Shown here: piece by piece, positions 52,007-60,640 of the stretch
Layout of the letters: every line of letters begins with the position of its first letter
Position numbering within the stretch: the first letter of the stretch is position 1
Assembly: GCA_910584375.1 (NCBI GenBank)
Contig: CAJUAH010000006.1
Location: 11,533-75,532, forward strand
Origin: an uncultured Acetatifactor sp.
GTDB lineage: Bacteria > Bacillota > Clostridia > Lachnospirales > Lachnospiraceae
Direction of reading: 5' to 3'
DNA length: 64,000 nucleotides
The notes under the pieces: generated by a model
What the model saw: the letters and a program-made list of their open reading frames with translations, nothing else
Told to the model about the DNA's origin: nothing
Database searches by the model: none
Position numbers and translations under genes: made by a program

Positions 52007-54541
52007 ATGGCAGTACCGTACAACCACCATGAGGTGGAAAAAAAGTGGCAAAAAATATGGGACGATGAACAGGCGTTCAAGGTCTCGGAGGACTATTCAA
52101 AACCGAAGTATTACGCGTTGGTAGAGTTTCCCTACCCTTCGGGCGCGGGACTGCATGTGGGACATCCCAGACCTTATACGGCGCTGGACATCGTGGCCCG
52201 CAAGCGCCGTATGCAGGGCTACAATGTGCTGTACCCCATGGGTTTTGACGCGTTTGGCCTGCCCACGGAGAACTATGCCATCAAAAACCATATCCATCCC
52301 AGGATCGTGACAAAAAATAACGTGGCCCGCTTTAAAGAGCAGCTCCGTGCCCTGGGGTATTCCTTTGACTGGGACAGGGAAGTCAATACCACGGACGAGG
52401 ATTACTATAAATGGACCCAGTGGATCTTTTTGAAACTCTTCAAGGCGGGGCTGGCCTACAAGACCGAGATGCCCATCAACTGGTGTACCTCCTGCAAGGT
52501 GGGACTGGCCAACGAGGAAGTGGTAAACGGTGTCTGCGAGCGCTGCGGCAGCCCGGTGGTGCGCAAGGTCAAGAGCCAGTGGATGCTGAAGATTACGGAG
52601 TATGCGGACCGGCTGATCCAGGATTTGGACACGGTGGACTATGTGGAGCGGGTAAAAGTATCCCAGAAGAACTGGATCGGCAAGAGTCAGGGAGCGGAGG
52701 TGGATTTCTCCATCACCGGCAAGGAGGACAAACTGCGCATCTATACCACCAGGCCGGATACGTTGTTTGGCGCTACCTATATGGTGGTGTCGCCGGAGCA
52801 TCCTCTGATTGATAAATATAAGGAGGAGATCGGCAACTATGAGGAGCTTTGCGCCTACCGGGAGCAGGCTGCCAAGAAGTCCGATTTTGAGCGCACGGAG
52901 CTGGCCAAGGACAAGACAGGTGTGCAGATTCAGGGTCTGACCGCCACCAATCCGGTGAACGGCAAGGAGATTCCCATCTGGATCTCCGACTATGTGCTGA
53001 TGACATATGGCACCGGCGCGATCATGGCGGTGCCCGCCCATGACGAGAGAGACTGGGAGTTTGCCAAAAAGTTCGGTCTGCCCATCATCGAGGTGGTGGC
53101 GGGGAGCCCGGTGCCCGTGCAGGAACAGGTATTTACGGATGTAGCTACCGGCACGCTGGTGAACTCGGAGTTTTTGAACGGTCTGTCCGTGGCGGACGCC
53201 AAGGAGAAGATCATTGCGTTTCTGGAGGAGAAGGGCATCGGCGCCAGCAAGACCAATTTCAAGCTGCGGGACTGGGTGTTTTCCAGGCAGCGCTATTGGG
53301 GTGAACCCATCCCCATTGTGAAATGTGAGAAATGCGGTTTTGTGCCCATCGACGAGAGCGAACTGCCGCTGACATTACCGGATGTGGAGTCTTATGAGCC
53401 CACTGACAACGGGGAGTCCCCGCTGGCGGCCATGACTGAATGGGTCAATACCACATGTCCCTGCTGCGGCGGGCCTGCTAAGAGAGAGACGGATACCATG
53501 CCTCAGTGGGCAGGTTCGTCCTGGTATTTCCTGCGGTATATCGATCCGCATAACAAAGAGGCTCTTGCCAGCCAGGAGGCGCTTAAGTATTGGATGCCTG
53601 TGGACTGGTACAATGGCGGTATGGAGCATACCACGCTGCATCTGCTGTACTCCCGTTTCTGGCACAAGTTCCTGTACGACCAGGGTGTGGTGCCCTGTCC
53701 GGAACCCTATCAGAAGAGAACCAGCCACGGTATGATCCTGGGTCTGAATCCCCACAGCTTTGTGAACCAGACCCCGGAGGAACAAAAGCGTCTGCTGGAG
53801 CAGTACGGCAGCGAGAAGGCGGCCCGCGCGGCGCTGGTGGAGGAGTTCGGCGAGATGGCGGAGCATCCCATTGTGAAGATGAGCAAGTCTTTGGGCAATG
53901 TGGTGAATCCGGACGAGATCGTGGAGGAGTACGGCGCGGATACCCTGCGCACCTATGAGATGTTCATCGGAGCCTTTGACATGTCCGCCGCCTGGAGTGA
54001 GGACGGCGTGAAGGGATGCCGCAGATTCCTGGAGAGAGTCTGGAAGTTGCAGGATATCCTGGCAGAGGGAGAGGACTACAGCGCCGAGCTGGAGACCAAG
54101 ATGCACCAGACCATCAAGAAGGTCAGCGGCGACTACGAAAGCCTGAAGTACAACACCGCCATCGCGGCCATGATGGCGCTGATTAACGATATGAACAAGA
54201 AAGGGGCAGTGACCAGAGGCGAGTACAGAACGCTGCTGACCCTGCTCAATCCCGTGGCTCCTCATATCACCGAGGAACTCTGGCAGATCTGCGGCTTTGC
54301 GGGCAGGATCTATCAGGAGAGCTGGCCGGAGTATGAGGAGGCCAAGACCATCGAGGCCACCGTGGAGATCGCCATGCAGATTAACGGCAAGATGCGGGGC
54401 ACGTTCTCCATTCCTCAGGATCTGGACAAGGAGCAGGTCATCGCTCAGGCGAAAGAACTGCTGGGGGACAAGCTGACGGGAACCATCGTCAAGGAGATTT
54501 ATGTGCCGGGCAGGCTGGTAAACATTGTGGTGAAACCCTAG
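52007..54541 (+). CDS. leuS: Leucyl-tRNA synthetase
   Basis: 844 residues. Class I signature HVGH at residues 50-53, zinc-like motif C-T-S-C near 160 with C-E-R-C near 180, editing domain CP1 (about 225-420), and KMSKSLGN at about 623-630. The C-terminal anticodon-binding helical bundle ends in the usual small domain (GTIVKEIYVPGRLVNIVVKP). Start ATG 52007 after AAGAGGAGTAAGAGCT. azlCD for branched-chain amino acids follows on the same strand. Confidence 0.97.
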   Translation: MAVPYNHHEVEKKWQKIWDDEQAFKVSEDYSKPKYYALVEFPYPSGAGLHVGHPRPYTALDIVARKRRMQGYNVLYPMGFDAFGLPTENYAIKNHIHPRIVTKNNVARFKEQLRALGYSFDWDREVNTTDEDYYKWTQWIFLKLFKAGLAYKTEMPINWCTSCKVGLANEEVVNGVCERCGSPVVRKVKSQWMLKITEYADRLIQDLDTVDYVERVKVSQKNWIGKSQGAEVDFSITGKEDKLRIYTTRPDTLFGATYMVVSPEHPLIDKYKEEIGNYEELCAYREQAAKKSDFERTELAKDKTGVQIQGLTATNPVNGKEIPIWISDYVLMTYGTGAIMAVPAHDERDWEFAKKFGLPIIEVVAGSPVPVQEQVFTDVATGTLVNSEFLNGLSVADAKEKIIAFLEEKGIGASKTNFKLRDWVFSRQRYWGEPIPIVKCEKCGFVPIDESELPLTLPDVESYEPTDNGESPLAAMTEWVNTTCPCCGGPAKRETDTMPQWAGSSWYFLRYIDPHNKEALASQEALKYWMPVDWYNGGMEHTTLHLLYSRFWHKFLYDQGVVPCPEPYQKRTSHGMILGLNPHSFVNQTPEEQKRLLEQYGSEKAARAALVEEFGEMAEHPIVKMSKSLGNVVNPDEIVEEYGADTLRTYEMFIGAFDMSAAWSEDGVKGCRRFLERVWKLQDILAEGEDYSAELETKMHQTIKKVSGDYESLKYNTAIAAMMALINDMNKKGAVTRGEYRTLLTLLNPVAPHITEELWQICGFAGRIYQESWPEYEEAKTIEATVEIAMQINGKMRGTFSIPQDLDKEQVIAQAKELLGDKLTGTIVKEIYVPGRLVNIVVKP

Positions 54542-54639
54542 GGCGACTGCGGGCAGTATAAGCGGAATTGCGCAGCGCCATGTGATGTGCCTGACGGATT
54601 GCAGACGGTACGGCGTTACGTGTTATTTATGACATACAA

Positions 54640-54698
54640 ATATGCGGTATGGGATATGGCATTGCTCAGTCAGGAAAGCCATGTCCTGTACCGCATAT
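54640..54698 (+). other. Long imperfect inverted repeat upstream of azlC
   Basis: ATATGCGGTA (54640-54649) pairs perfectly with TACCGCATAT (54689-54698); the stem continues inward with GATATGGC / GCCATGTC. The loop is about 17 bases. No T tract follows, so it is a leader structure or operator rather than a plain terminator. Confidence 0.6.
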
Positions 54699-54721
54699 CT
54701 GCTGAGAAGGGATGAGGGTAA

Positions 54722-55480
54722 ATGAACGGCGAGGAAACTGCGAATGTGAATCGCGCGCATGGAATGATCGGAGAAAAAGGTATAAAAAAGGAAATCATCT
54801 GCGGCATCAAGGACGGTATTCCCATTGCCATGGGTTATTTCGCGGTCAGTTTCAGCCTTGGCATCGCCATGGTGTCCGCGGGATTGAGCGCCGTCCAGGG
54901 GATGGTCATGAGCATTACCAATATGACCAGCGCAGGCGAGTTCGCCGGCATCAGTGTCATTGCGGCGGGGGGAACTCTGGCCGAGATGGCGTTGACCCAA
55001 CTCATCATCAATCTGCGCTATGCGCTTATGAGCATGAGCCTGTCCCAGAAACTGGACGAAACCATGCCATTCTGGCAGAGGTTCGTGATCACTTTCGCCA
55101 ATACGGATGAGATATTTGCCGTGGCCATGCACCGTCAGAGGAGTCTGACGCTGACCTATATGGCCGGTCTGCAGAGCCTTCCGATCCTGGGGTGGACGGC
55201 GGGAACTTTCCTGGGGGCGGTGGCCTGTAGCCTGATGCCCGTCAGTGTCAGCGCCGCTATGAATGTTATGCTCTACGGTATGTTTATCGCCATTGTGTTC
55301 CCGGTGGCCAGAAAGTCCCGGCCGGTGCTGGGGGTGGCGGCCCTGGCGGTGCTTTTTAGCTGTCTGTTTCGCTATGTCCCTTTTTTGCGGGGCATATCCG
55401 CCGGGATCGCCATTATCGTCAGCACGGTGGCAGCGGCGGTAATAGGGGCGATCCTGGCTCCGGTAAAGGAGGAGAAGTAA
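54722..55480 (+). CDS. azlC: AzlC family branched-chain amino acid exporter subunit
   Basis: 252-residue membrane protein with a hydrophilic N-terminus and about six or seven transmembrane helices. Family marks are GIPIAMGYFAVSFSLGIAM at about 34-52 and an NLRYALMSMSLSQ motif near 100. With AzlD it forms an exporter for branched-chain amino acids and their analogues. Its stop is directly followed by the azlD start. Confidence 0.94.
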   Translation: MNGEETANVNRAHGMIGEKGIKKEIICGIKDGIPIAMGYFAVSFSLGIAMVSAGLSAVQGMVMSITNMTSAGEFAGISVIAAGGTLAEMALTQLIINLRYALMSMSLSQKLDETMPFWQRFVITFANTDEIFAVAMHRQRSLTLTYMAGLQSLPILGWTAGTFLGAVACSLMPVSVSAAMNVMLYGMFIAIVFPVARKSRPVLGVAALAVLFSCLFRYVPFLRGISAGIAIIVSTVAAAVIGAILAPVKEEK

Positions 55481-55789
55481 GTGTCTGTTTATCTGTATAT
55501 CCTGGTGATGGCTGCGGTCACGTATCTGATACGGCTGCTCCCGCTGACGCTGATCCGCAGGCCTATCCAGAACCGATTCCTGAAGTCCTTTCTCTATTAT
55601 GTACCCTATGCCTGCCTGATGGCGATGACCTTTCCGGCGGTATTCTATGCGACGGATCATCCGGCGGCCGCAGTGGCGGGCGTGGCGGTGGCCACAGTGC
55701 TGGCGCTGCGCAAAAAGGGGCTGGTGGCGGTGGCAGTGGCGGCCAGCGTCACGGTGTTTCTGGTCGCGCGGGTGTTGGAGCTATTGTAA
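55481..55789 (+). CDS. azlD: AzlD family branched-chain amino acid exporter subunit
   Basis: 102 residues, about four transmembrane helices, opening MSVYLYILVMAAVTYLIRLLPLTL with the conserved T-Y-L-x-R-x-x-P pattern. GTG start at 55481 abuts the azlC stop with GGAGGAG just upstream, so the pair is translationally coupled. Confidence 0.93.
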   Translation: MSVYLYILVMAAVTYLIRLLPLTLIRRPIQNRFLKSFLYYVPYACLMAMTFPAVFYATDHPAAAVAGVAVATVLALRKKGLVAVAVAASVTVFLVARVLELL

Positions 55790-55914
55790 ACGATATTGAC
55801 GCAGGCAGTCAAGAGCGCATTGACGTTTTTGGCTGCCTGTATTAATTTTGAAACGGCTACGAAGAGAATTAGTAATGTTTTTTCGAAAAACATATTATTT
55901 TTTATGAAATTTTA

Positions 55915-55943
55915 TTGACACAAACCAATAAAATGTATATAAT
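55915..55943 (+). promoter_or_regulatory. Perfect consensus promoter of the GyrA-fragment operon
   Basis: TTGACA 55915-55920 and TATAAT 55938-55943, 17-base spacer, 30 bases before the first start codon. Both hexamers are exact sigma-A consensus, in a strongly AT-rich stretch. Confidence 0.88.
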
Positions 55944-55972
55944 TAATAATACAGGAGTAGGAGGCTGGGGAA

Positions 55973-56692
55973 ATGGAATATAAAGAAGACAGATACAGAA
56001 AACGAGTTGAGATTTTGGATGGATTTATTAAGGCAGTAGAGCATCCGCGGGAAACTATGGAAATTATGATTGGAAATAATAATCCGAGAAAAGGACTCCA
56101 GGAACTCTTTTCTCTTTCAGAGGAACAGGCACAGGCGATACTGGACATGAGGATCAGAGTTTTTGGTGAAGAAAGAAAAAAGCTATATGAGGATAGGCGA
56201 GACTGCGAGGACAGATTGCGTATATTCCGGATGGTTCCAAAAGAAGAAAGGGAGACATGGGAAACAATCTCAAAGGCGTACTATAAATTGGTTAAAAATT
56301 TTTACAGCATAAAGGAAGGCGGGAGTGAGGAGGTAGATGAAATAGAGGAAGAGAATAGAGAAGACTCTTTGTTTCAGGTACGACTGGAAAAAATATTAGA
56401 CTTAGACCGGGAACGCCGAACCTGTCTGGAGGAAATGTCTGATTGGGAACTCCAGGTTCTGGTGGGTGTTATGTATTATGGCAGAGAGTGTACTGGCAGT
56501 GGCATGGCAAAAGAATATAGAGACTGTCAAGGTCCGCATGAACTGTTTAAGGCATTAGTGCCGGGGTGGCCTGAAGGCTGGTATAGAGGGCGCGCGTTAG
56601 ATACGTTAATGGGGAAAATCTGTTTGGGGGAATATTTGGATCAGGGGATTGCAAATTTACGGAAATATCATAATCATGGTATGGAAATTTAA
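55973..56692 (+). CDS. Protein with a GyrA-type coiled-coil segment and an unknown C-terminal domain
   Basis: 239 residues, soluble. Residues 12-85 match the helical stretch of GyrA/ParC that follows the catalytic core: VEILDGFIKAVEHPRETMEIMI, then LFSLSEEQAQAILDMRIR with QAQAILDMR at 52-60, a GyrA hallmark. No winged helix with catalytic Tyr, tower or beta-propeller is present. The C-terminal part (about 145-235, MSDWELQVLVGVMYYGR...LGEYLDQGIANL) resembles DUF3775 in pattern, a weak guess. First gene of the operon; GGGAAATGG start context is ordinary. AGA/AGG/ATA-rich codon use suggests acquisition. Confidence 0.75.
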   Translation: MEYKEDRYRKRVEILDGFIKAVEHPRETMEIMIGNNNPRKGLQELFSLSEEQAQAILDMRIRVFGEERKKLYEDRRDCEDRLRIFRMVPKEERETWETISKAYYKLVKNFYSIKEGGSEEVDEIEEENREDSLFQVRLEKILDLDRERRTCLEEMSDWELQVLVGVMYYGRECTGSGMAKEYRDCQGPHELFKALVPGWPEGWYRGRALDTLMGKICLGEYLDQGIANLRKYHNHGMEI

Positions 56693-56709
56693 AGAGGAGG
56701 AAGGCTGAT

Positions 56710-57372
56710 ATGGATGAAAAATATTTTTATGTCTGTTTTACCCCAACATGGGAGCATATGAGTCTGATCTACGATATTAATGACTTGTATGGAGGACAGG
56801 ATATGGGCCAACAGGCGGCGCTGCAGCAAGCCATGGCTTGGTTTATAAAACTGGGGCAGGAACGTCCTGGGGAGATTGAAAGTATCCTGCGGCGCGCGGC
56901 CAGAACGAAAACGCGTCCCCGGCAGGATATCGGCGAGGCGCCCAAGTCTCTGAAAGTCAGGGTAGAGCAGGGCGCTTATGACAAGGCTGAAAAGCTGTTT
57001 ATGGATACCTTTGGTCTGGTCAGGATCAGGCGGCCATATTTTGCCCGCGTGATCCTGATGGTTTACTATCTGCGCCTTCTGGAGGAAAACAGGAATCTGG
57101 GCGTCAACGAAATACCTAACATCCCAAGCTCTGTCACGGGTTCTGAATCTGCCGTATGTCAGGAATCCACCGCCGGTTTTATGTCTGCCGTAAAAACAGA
57201 ACCGACAAAAGAAGAAAAGAAAACAGCCGAAACGCTTGATAAATTACAGCGGATGAAACTGTACGGAGTCATTGCGGATATTTTGCTGGGTAACGCTCCG
57301 GAAGATGAGGGATATATACAGGAAATGCTCGCGATAGCAAAAAGGAGGAGCGAGAGTGAGCCGCAGTTATAA
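56710..57372 (+). CDS. Hypothetical protein with a possible ribbon-helix-helix segment
   Basis: 220 residues, not recognised. Residues about 79-125 (KSLKVRVEQGAYDKAEKLF...RPYFARVILMVYYLRLLEE) have the strand-helix-helix pattern of a ribbon-helix-helix DNA-binding unit; this is inference. The flanks are Gln/Ala-rich (N-terminal) and Lys/Glu-rich (C-terminal). It starts 17 bases after the first gene behind AAAGAGGAGGAAGGCTGAT, and the following small ORF begins inside its end. Confidence 0.65.
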   Translation: MDEKYFYVCFTPTWEHMSLIYDINDLYGGQDMGQQAALQQAMAWFIKLGQERPGEIESILRRAARTKTRPRQDIGEAPKSLKVRVEQGAYDKAEKLFMDTFGLVRIRRPYFARVILMVYYLRLLEENRNLGVNEIPNIPSSVTGSESAVCQESTAGFMSAVKTEPTKEEKKTAETLDKLQRMKLYGVIADILLGNAPEDEGYIQEMLAIAKRRSESEPQL

Positions 57373-57487
57373 GAGAACTCTCATATTAAAGACTAAAAGT
57401 GCCGTAAAAAGGTATATGCGGCGCTTGGCTAACAAATGGGCTCCCAGAGTGGATATGTGGGAAATAATTGACTATAGCTTTTTTTAG
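57356..57487 (+). CDS. Small basic ORF ending at a T7 tract
   Basis: 43 codons from GTG 57356, with AAAGGAGGAGC at an ideal distance upstream and a 17-base overlap with the previous stop. The product is very basic (SYKRTLILKTKSAVKRYMRRL). It stops at TAG 57485-57487, formed at a run of seven T. In the next frame coding-like sequence continues (ALDCACVAGGKLAAFC...VFYVDGQ) to TAA at 57567-57569. The full gene may be a 71-residue protein made by slippage, or may be broken. Confidence 0.5.
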   Translation: MSRSYKRTLILKTKSAVKRYMRRLANKWAPRVDMWEIIDYSFF

Positions 57488-57613
57488 CGCTCGACTGCGC
57501 CTGCGTAGCGGGCGGAAAGCTGGCGGCGTTCTGTGTGGAAACTGGAGAAGTATTTTATGTGGACGGTCAGTAAATGGTGAGGGCGGAGAAAAAGAAGACT
57601 GGAGGGAAATTAT

Positions 57614-58498
57614 ATGCGCTGTAATCAAGTAACTATTTTTATTGAGCGTTTTGGAAAGTACGTACCCAAAGATTATCCGGGAGAAATACAGAGGATATCC
57701 GTATACGTAGACGATTTCCAATCCGTGTATGCTGCGTTATCAAAAGCCTATGCGCTGGCGGTGGACGAGCTGGGAGAGTACGAGACCATCGGCGTGCGAG
57801 CGGATGTGACTACCAATGAATATTCTAAATCTGCTCATAGAGGAGAGATGCGGGCGACCCTCCCTAAGGGTCGCATAAAATATGAGGATGATGTCAAGGT
57901 CGACTGGCATTATTTGGAGTCACGCGAAGAGCTTTGCAGGGACTATGTATGGGTGTATGAGCATAGCGATGAGATAATCGAGACCATAAAGTCCAGCACA
58001 GATACTAAGGATACGGTTGTATCGCTAAAAGAAAAGTTCGGCCTGTCTGACTTTCAGGTGAGAAAACTCCTGCAATTTCGGTTTGATATGCTTATGGAAC
58101 AGGAATATGAAAAATACAGGGAAGAGATATCAAGGATAGAAGAAAAAAGAGATGAGGTATCCAATCTGCCACGTGAAAATGAGAGCAGGGATAGATTTGT
58201 CCGCAAGCAAATTTTTAAGTTAAACCGCCAGATCGAAGAAACGAGCGCTTTTTTGCTTGCTGCAGAGCATTATCCTGAGATTATCAAAATCATGGAAAAC
58301 TCAGCAGATTTTCTGGATTTTGCGAAAAAAATGAAGGTAAGGTATGGCTTTAGCGGAAATCAGTCAAGGTATTTTCAGCATATGTCCATTCAAGATTTTA
58401 ATAAGAAAGCCCGTGAAGAGATGCGGGAAAAATTAAGGATATTGACTGAGGAGAAAGAGATGTATGAGCAAGAACTGGAAAAGGGGGAAAAGCGGTAA
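57614..58498 (+). CDS. Protein with two GyrA-type coiled-coil segments
   Basis: 294 residues. The first about 105 residues are a mixed alpha/beta domain of unknown type. Two GyrA/ParC-like helical units follow: 108-185 (VYEHSDEIIETIKSS, LKEKFGLSDFQVRKLLQFR) and 206-290 (AAEHYPEIIKIMENS, VRYGFSGNQSRYFQHM), joined by charged coiled coil. Each keeps the D/E-x-I-I-x-x-I and F-G-L/F-S-x-x-Q spacing of the GyrA unit, but not QAQAILDMR. GGAGGGAAATTAT precedes ATG; stop abuts the next ATG. Confidence 0.75.
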   Translation: MRCNQVTIFIERFGKYVPKDYPGEIQRISVYVDDFQSVYAALSKAYALAVDELGEYETIGVRADVTTNEYSKSAHRGEMRATLPKGRIKYEDDVKVDWHYLESREELCRDYVWVYEHSDEIIETIKSSTDTKDTVVSLKEKFGLSDFQVRKLLQFRFDMLMEQEYEKYREEISRIEEKRDEVSNLPRENESRDRFVRKQIFKLNRQIEETSAFLLAAEHYPEIIKIMENSADFLDFAKKMKVRYGFSGNQSRYFQHMSIQDFNKKAREEMREKLRILTEEKEMYEQELEKGEKR

Positions 58499-59071
58499 AT
58501 GAAAACATCGAATTTACATGCGCTGGAGAAGATTATACGAGAAAAGAGTACAGCGTTGGGTTTTACTCCTGTTAGAATTAAGCCAGAAAATTCAGGCTCT
58601 TCAGTAGTGTCTATTTTTCGGGAGGAGTGGCACCTTGAGACTGAGTCACGTATTCCAGTTGTTCCCCCAATGCTCTTCCAGATGGGCATAAGTATGAGGA
58701 ATCACGGAATAAGAATGATATTGTTTCCATCACCGGTCATAATCAGTAAAGATAATGTCTGTGCATTTTCCCGGTTGGCTAATGTGGCAAACCGCTACCT
58801 GTATCAAAGAACTGCGTTGGGAAGCTTTTGGGTGGACGAGGCTACTCTTGACTTCGCGTATGAGATAAGGTTGAAGGAGGAGATGCTGGAATTCTGTTCG
58901 GAGGAGGTGGCGGAGCAGTTATTCGATATTCCATGGTCGTATTTCATAAACTTACAAACTCCGCTTTCAATGTTGGCGCGGGATATCTGGAAAGAAGATA
59001 TGGCCGTGCGCTTTTTTACGGAGTTGAGAGAGAATGGCCATATTCATAATGATGATTATGGTCTGTGGTAG
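58499..59071 (+). CDS. Hypothetical protein, last gene of the GyrA-fragment operon
   Basis: 190 residues, soluble, no recognised family. The middle and end (ANRYLYQRTALGSFWVDEATLDFAYEIRL...WSYFINLQTPLSMLARDIW) have alternating strand/helix character that could fit a YbjN/type III chaperone-like fold, a weak inference. ATG 58499 directly follows the previous TAA and shares its ribosome binding site AAAGGGGGAAAAGCG. The product is therefore likely made with its neighbour in fixed ratio. Confidence 0.65.
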   Translation: MKTSNLHALEKIIREKSTALGFTPVRIKPENSGSSVVSIFREEWHLETESRIPVVPPMLFQMGISMRNHGIRMILFPSPVIISKDNVCAFSRLANVANRYLYQRTALGSFWVDEATLDFAYEIRLKEEMLEFCSEEVAEQLFDIPWSYFINLQTPLSMLARDIWKEDMAVRFFTELRENGHIHNDDYGLW

Positions 59072-59380
59072 GATTAGGAATATACTCTGCTTGTGAAAGT
59101 TGCGCCCTGTCGGTGGAGACGATAAATAAATTGTGAAAAAATAAATCAAATTTTCCTTGCTTTTTTCAGTATACCGTGTTAAACTCAAAGTACATCCACA
59201 TATCGGATGATCTGAGTATGGTATCTGGTTCCCGGTTCTGCCGGGGATGTACGGGGTATTTCTCCCCAAGTTTACCTAACACTTTATTTGGCAGACAGGC
59301 GGGGAGAGTTTGTGTCGTTACTGGCTTTGGCATGTGATTTCACTGCCTTTCTGCGGCCAATGAGGCAGAAAGGAGTCATT
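59072..59380. other. Gene-free stretch before the Rpn-like gene
   Basis: About 310 bases. An upstream in-frame extension of the next gene exists but has no good start. A weak promoter-like pair near 59157-59185 is the only signal I see; no terminator for the preceding operon is obvious. Confidence 0.4.
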
Positions 59381-60520
59381 ATGACAGAAAAAGAGCAGGG
59401 CGGCGCAAATGCTGCGATTATCAGCAACAGGAAACTGCGGGACAGCAGCAGTAAGGTAATATTTGGGGACAACACGCTCAGTTCCCAATTTCTCCGGGAC
59501 TATGCGGATCTGGATATCCTGCGTCATATCCGTCCGGAAGATGTACAGGACGTGTCCGGCCGTTATGTGCCGCTCTACAGTGCGGAGCGCAACAGCGATA
59601 CGGTTAAGAGAGTGGATATTTCCAGGTATCTGCCTTTGCAGGAGAGCGAAAAGGCGCAGGATCTGCCGCTTTATATAGTTTCGCTGGTTGAACATAAGAC
59701 CCGGGTGGAGTATAATGTGATCATGCAGATACTCCGCTATATGATACATATATGGGAAGACTATGAGAAGGATATGGAAAGGATGCATCCCGGTATCAGC
59801 AGACGAAAAGAGTTCCGATATCCGCCGATTCTGCCCATCGTATACTATGAAGGTACGGAGAGTTGGACTGCGTCCACCGACCTCGCGGATAAGATCTTAC
59901 ACGGAGAATTGTTGGGTAAATATTTGCCTCACTTTTGTTATCAACTTGTGATGCTGCATGATTACAGCAATGAAGAGCTGCTCGCAAAAAATGACGAGAT
60001 TTCTCTGGCCATGCTGATCAATAAAATGCAGACTTTTGAGGATGTATCGGCTTTTACGGAACTGCCTGCCAAAGGTCTGGAGATTATTTTGAGGGAGACA
60101 CCAGACTACCTGCTGGGAAAAATTGCGGATGTGCTGCGGGCGTTGCTCCATCGGATGGAGCTGCCAGAAGATACAGTAGAGGACACAGTGGCTAAAATAA
60201 AGGAGCGCAAAATGGGTATACTGTTTGAAAACATCAAAATGAATATTCCTGAAGAGAAAAGGAAAGCGGAAATCGCCCGGCGGGAGAAAGAGATTATTGA
60301 GCGGGAGATTGAAGTCATCCAGCGGCAGAAGGAAACGATCCAGCAGGAGAAGGAAACGATCCAGCAGGCGAAGGAGATGATCCAGCAGGAACGGGATCAA
60401 TATAAGTATGCTTTTGATATGACACGCCAGGGATATTCTGACGAAGCGATAATGCAATCTTTGATGGAGGTATTTTCTTTGGAGGAAGAGCAGGCAAGAA
60501 AGATTGTGTATTCGCAATAG
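59381..60520 (+). CDS. Rpn/YhgA-like PD-(D/E)XK nuclease family protein
   Basis: 379 residues. The N-terminal third has the Rpn/transposase_31-like pattern: F-x-D-N-x-L-x-S-Q-F-L-R-D-Y near 34, then R-V-D-I-S-R-Y and LYIVSLVEHKTRVEYNVIMQILRY, with the acidic E-x-K-like nuclease residues. Family members promote RecA-independent recombination. The C-terminus is a Gln/Glu/Lys coiled coil with short tandem repeats, then a small helical tail (GYSDEAIMQSLMEVFSLEEEQAR). Start ATG 59381 after AAAGGAGTCATT. Confidence 0.85.
   Translation: MTEKEQGGANAAIISNRKLRDSSSKVIFGDNTLSSQFLRDYADLDILRHIRPEDVQDVSGRYVPLYSAERNSDTVKRVDISRYLPLQESEKAQDLPLYIVSLVEHKTRVEYNVIMQILRYMIHIWEDYEKDMERMHPGISRRKEFRYPPILPIVYYEGTESWTASTDLADKILHGELLGKYLPHFCYQLVMLHDYSNEELLAKNDEISLAMLINKMQTFEDVSAFTELPAKGLEIILRETPDYLLGKIADVLRALLHRMELPEDTVEDTVAKIKERKMGILFENIKMNIPEEKRKAEIARREKEIIEREIEVIQRQKETIQQEKETIQQAKEMIQQERDQYKYAFDMTRQGYSDEAIMQSLMEVFSLEEEQARKIVYSQ
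60310..60390 (+). repeat. 21-bp repeats coding for coiled coil
   Basis: Three to four 21-base units encode K-E-T-I-Q-Q-E/A within the Rpn-like gene. Such repeats are common in this family and set coiled-coil length. Confidence 0.7.
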
Positions 60521-60575
60521 AATACCATGAGCCGCACAGGTTTTCACAGGAATATATGATACGACGGACAATGAA

Positions 60576-60602
60576 GGGGGCATGAAACGAGCCCCCTTTT
60601 TT
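60576..60602 (+). terminator. Terminator after the Rpn-like gene
   Basis: GGGGGC (60576-60581) / GCCCCC (60590-60595) followed by seven T; it lies just before the convergent sigma-factor gene. Confidence 0.85.
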
Positions 60603-60640
60603 TACAGACGAAAACTGCATGGCAATATAATTACGAACCG

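Noticed and set aside
55802..55840. Terminator after azlD
   Set aside because: CAGGCAG/CTGCCTG can pair, but the loop is long and contains the T run, with none following; too weak to call.
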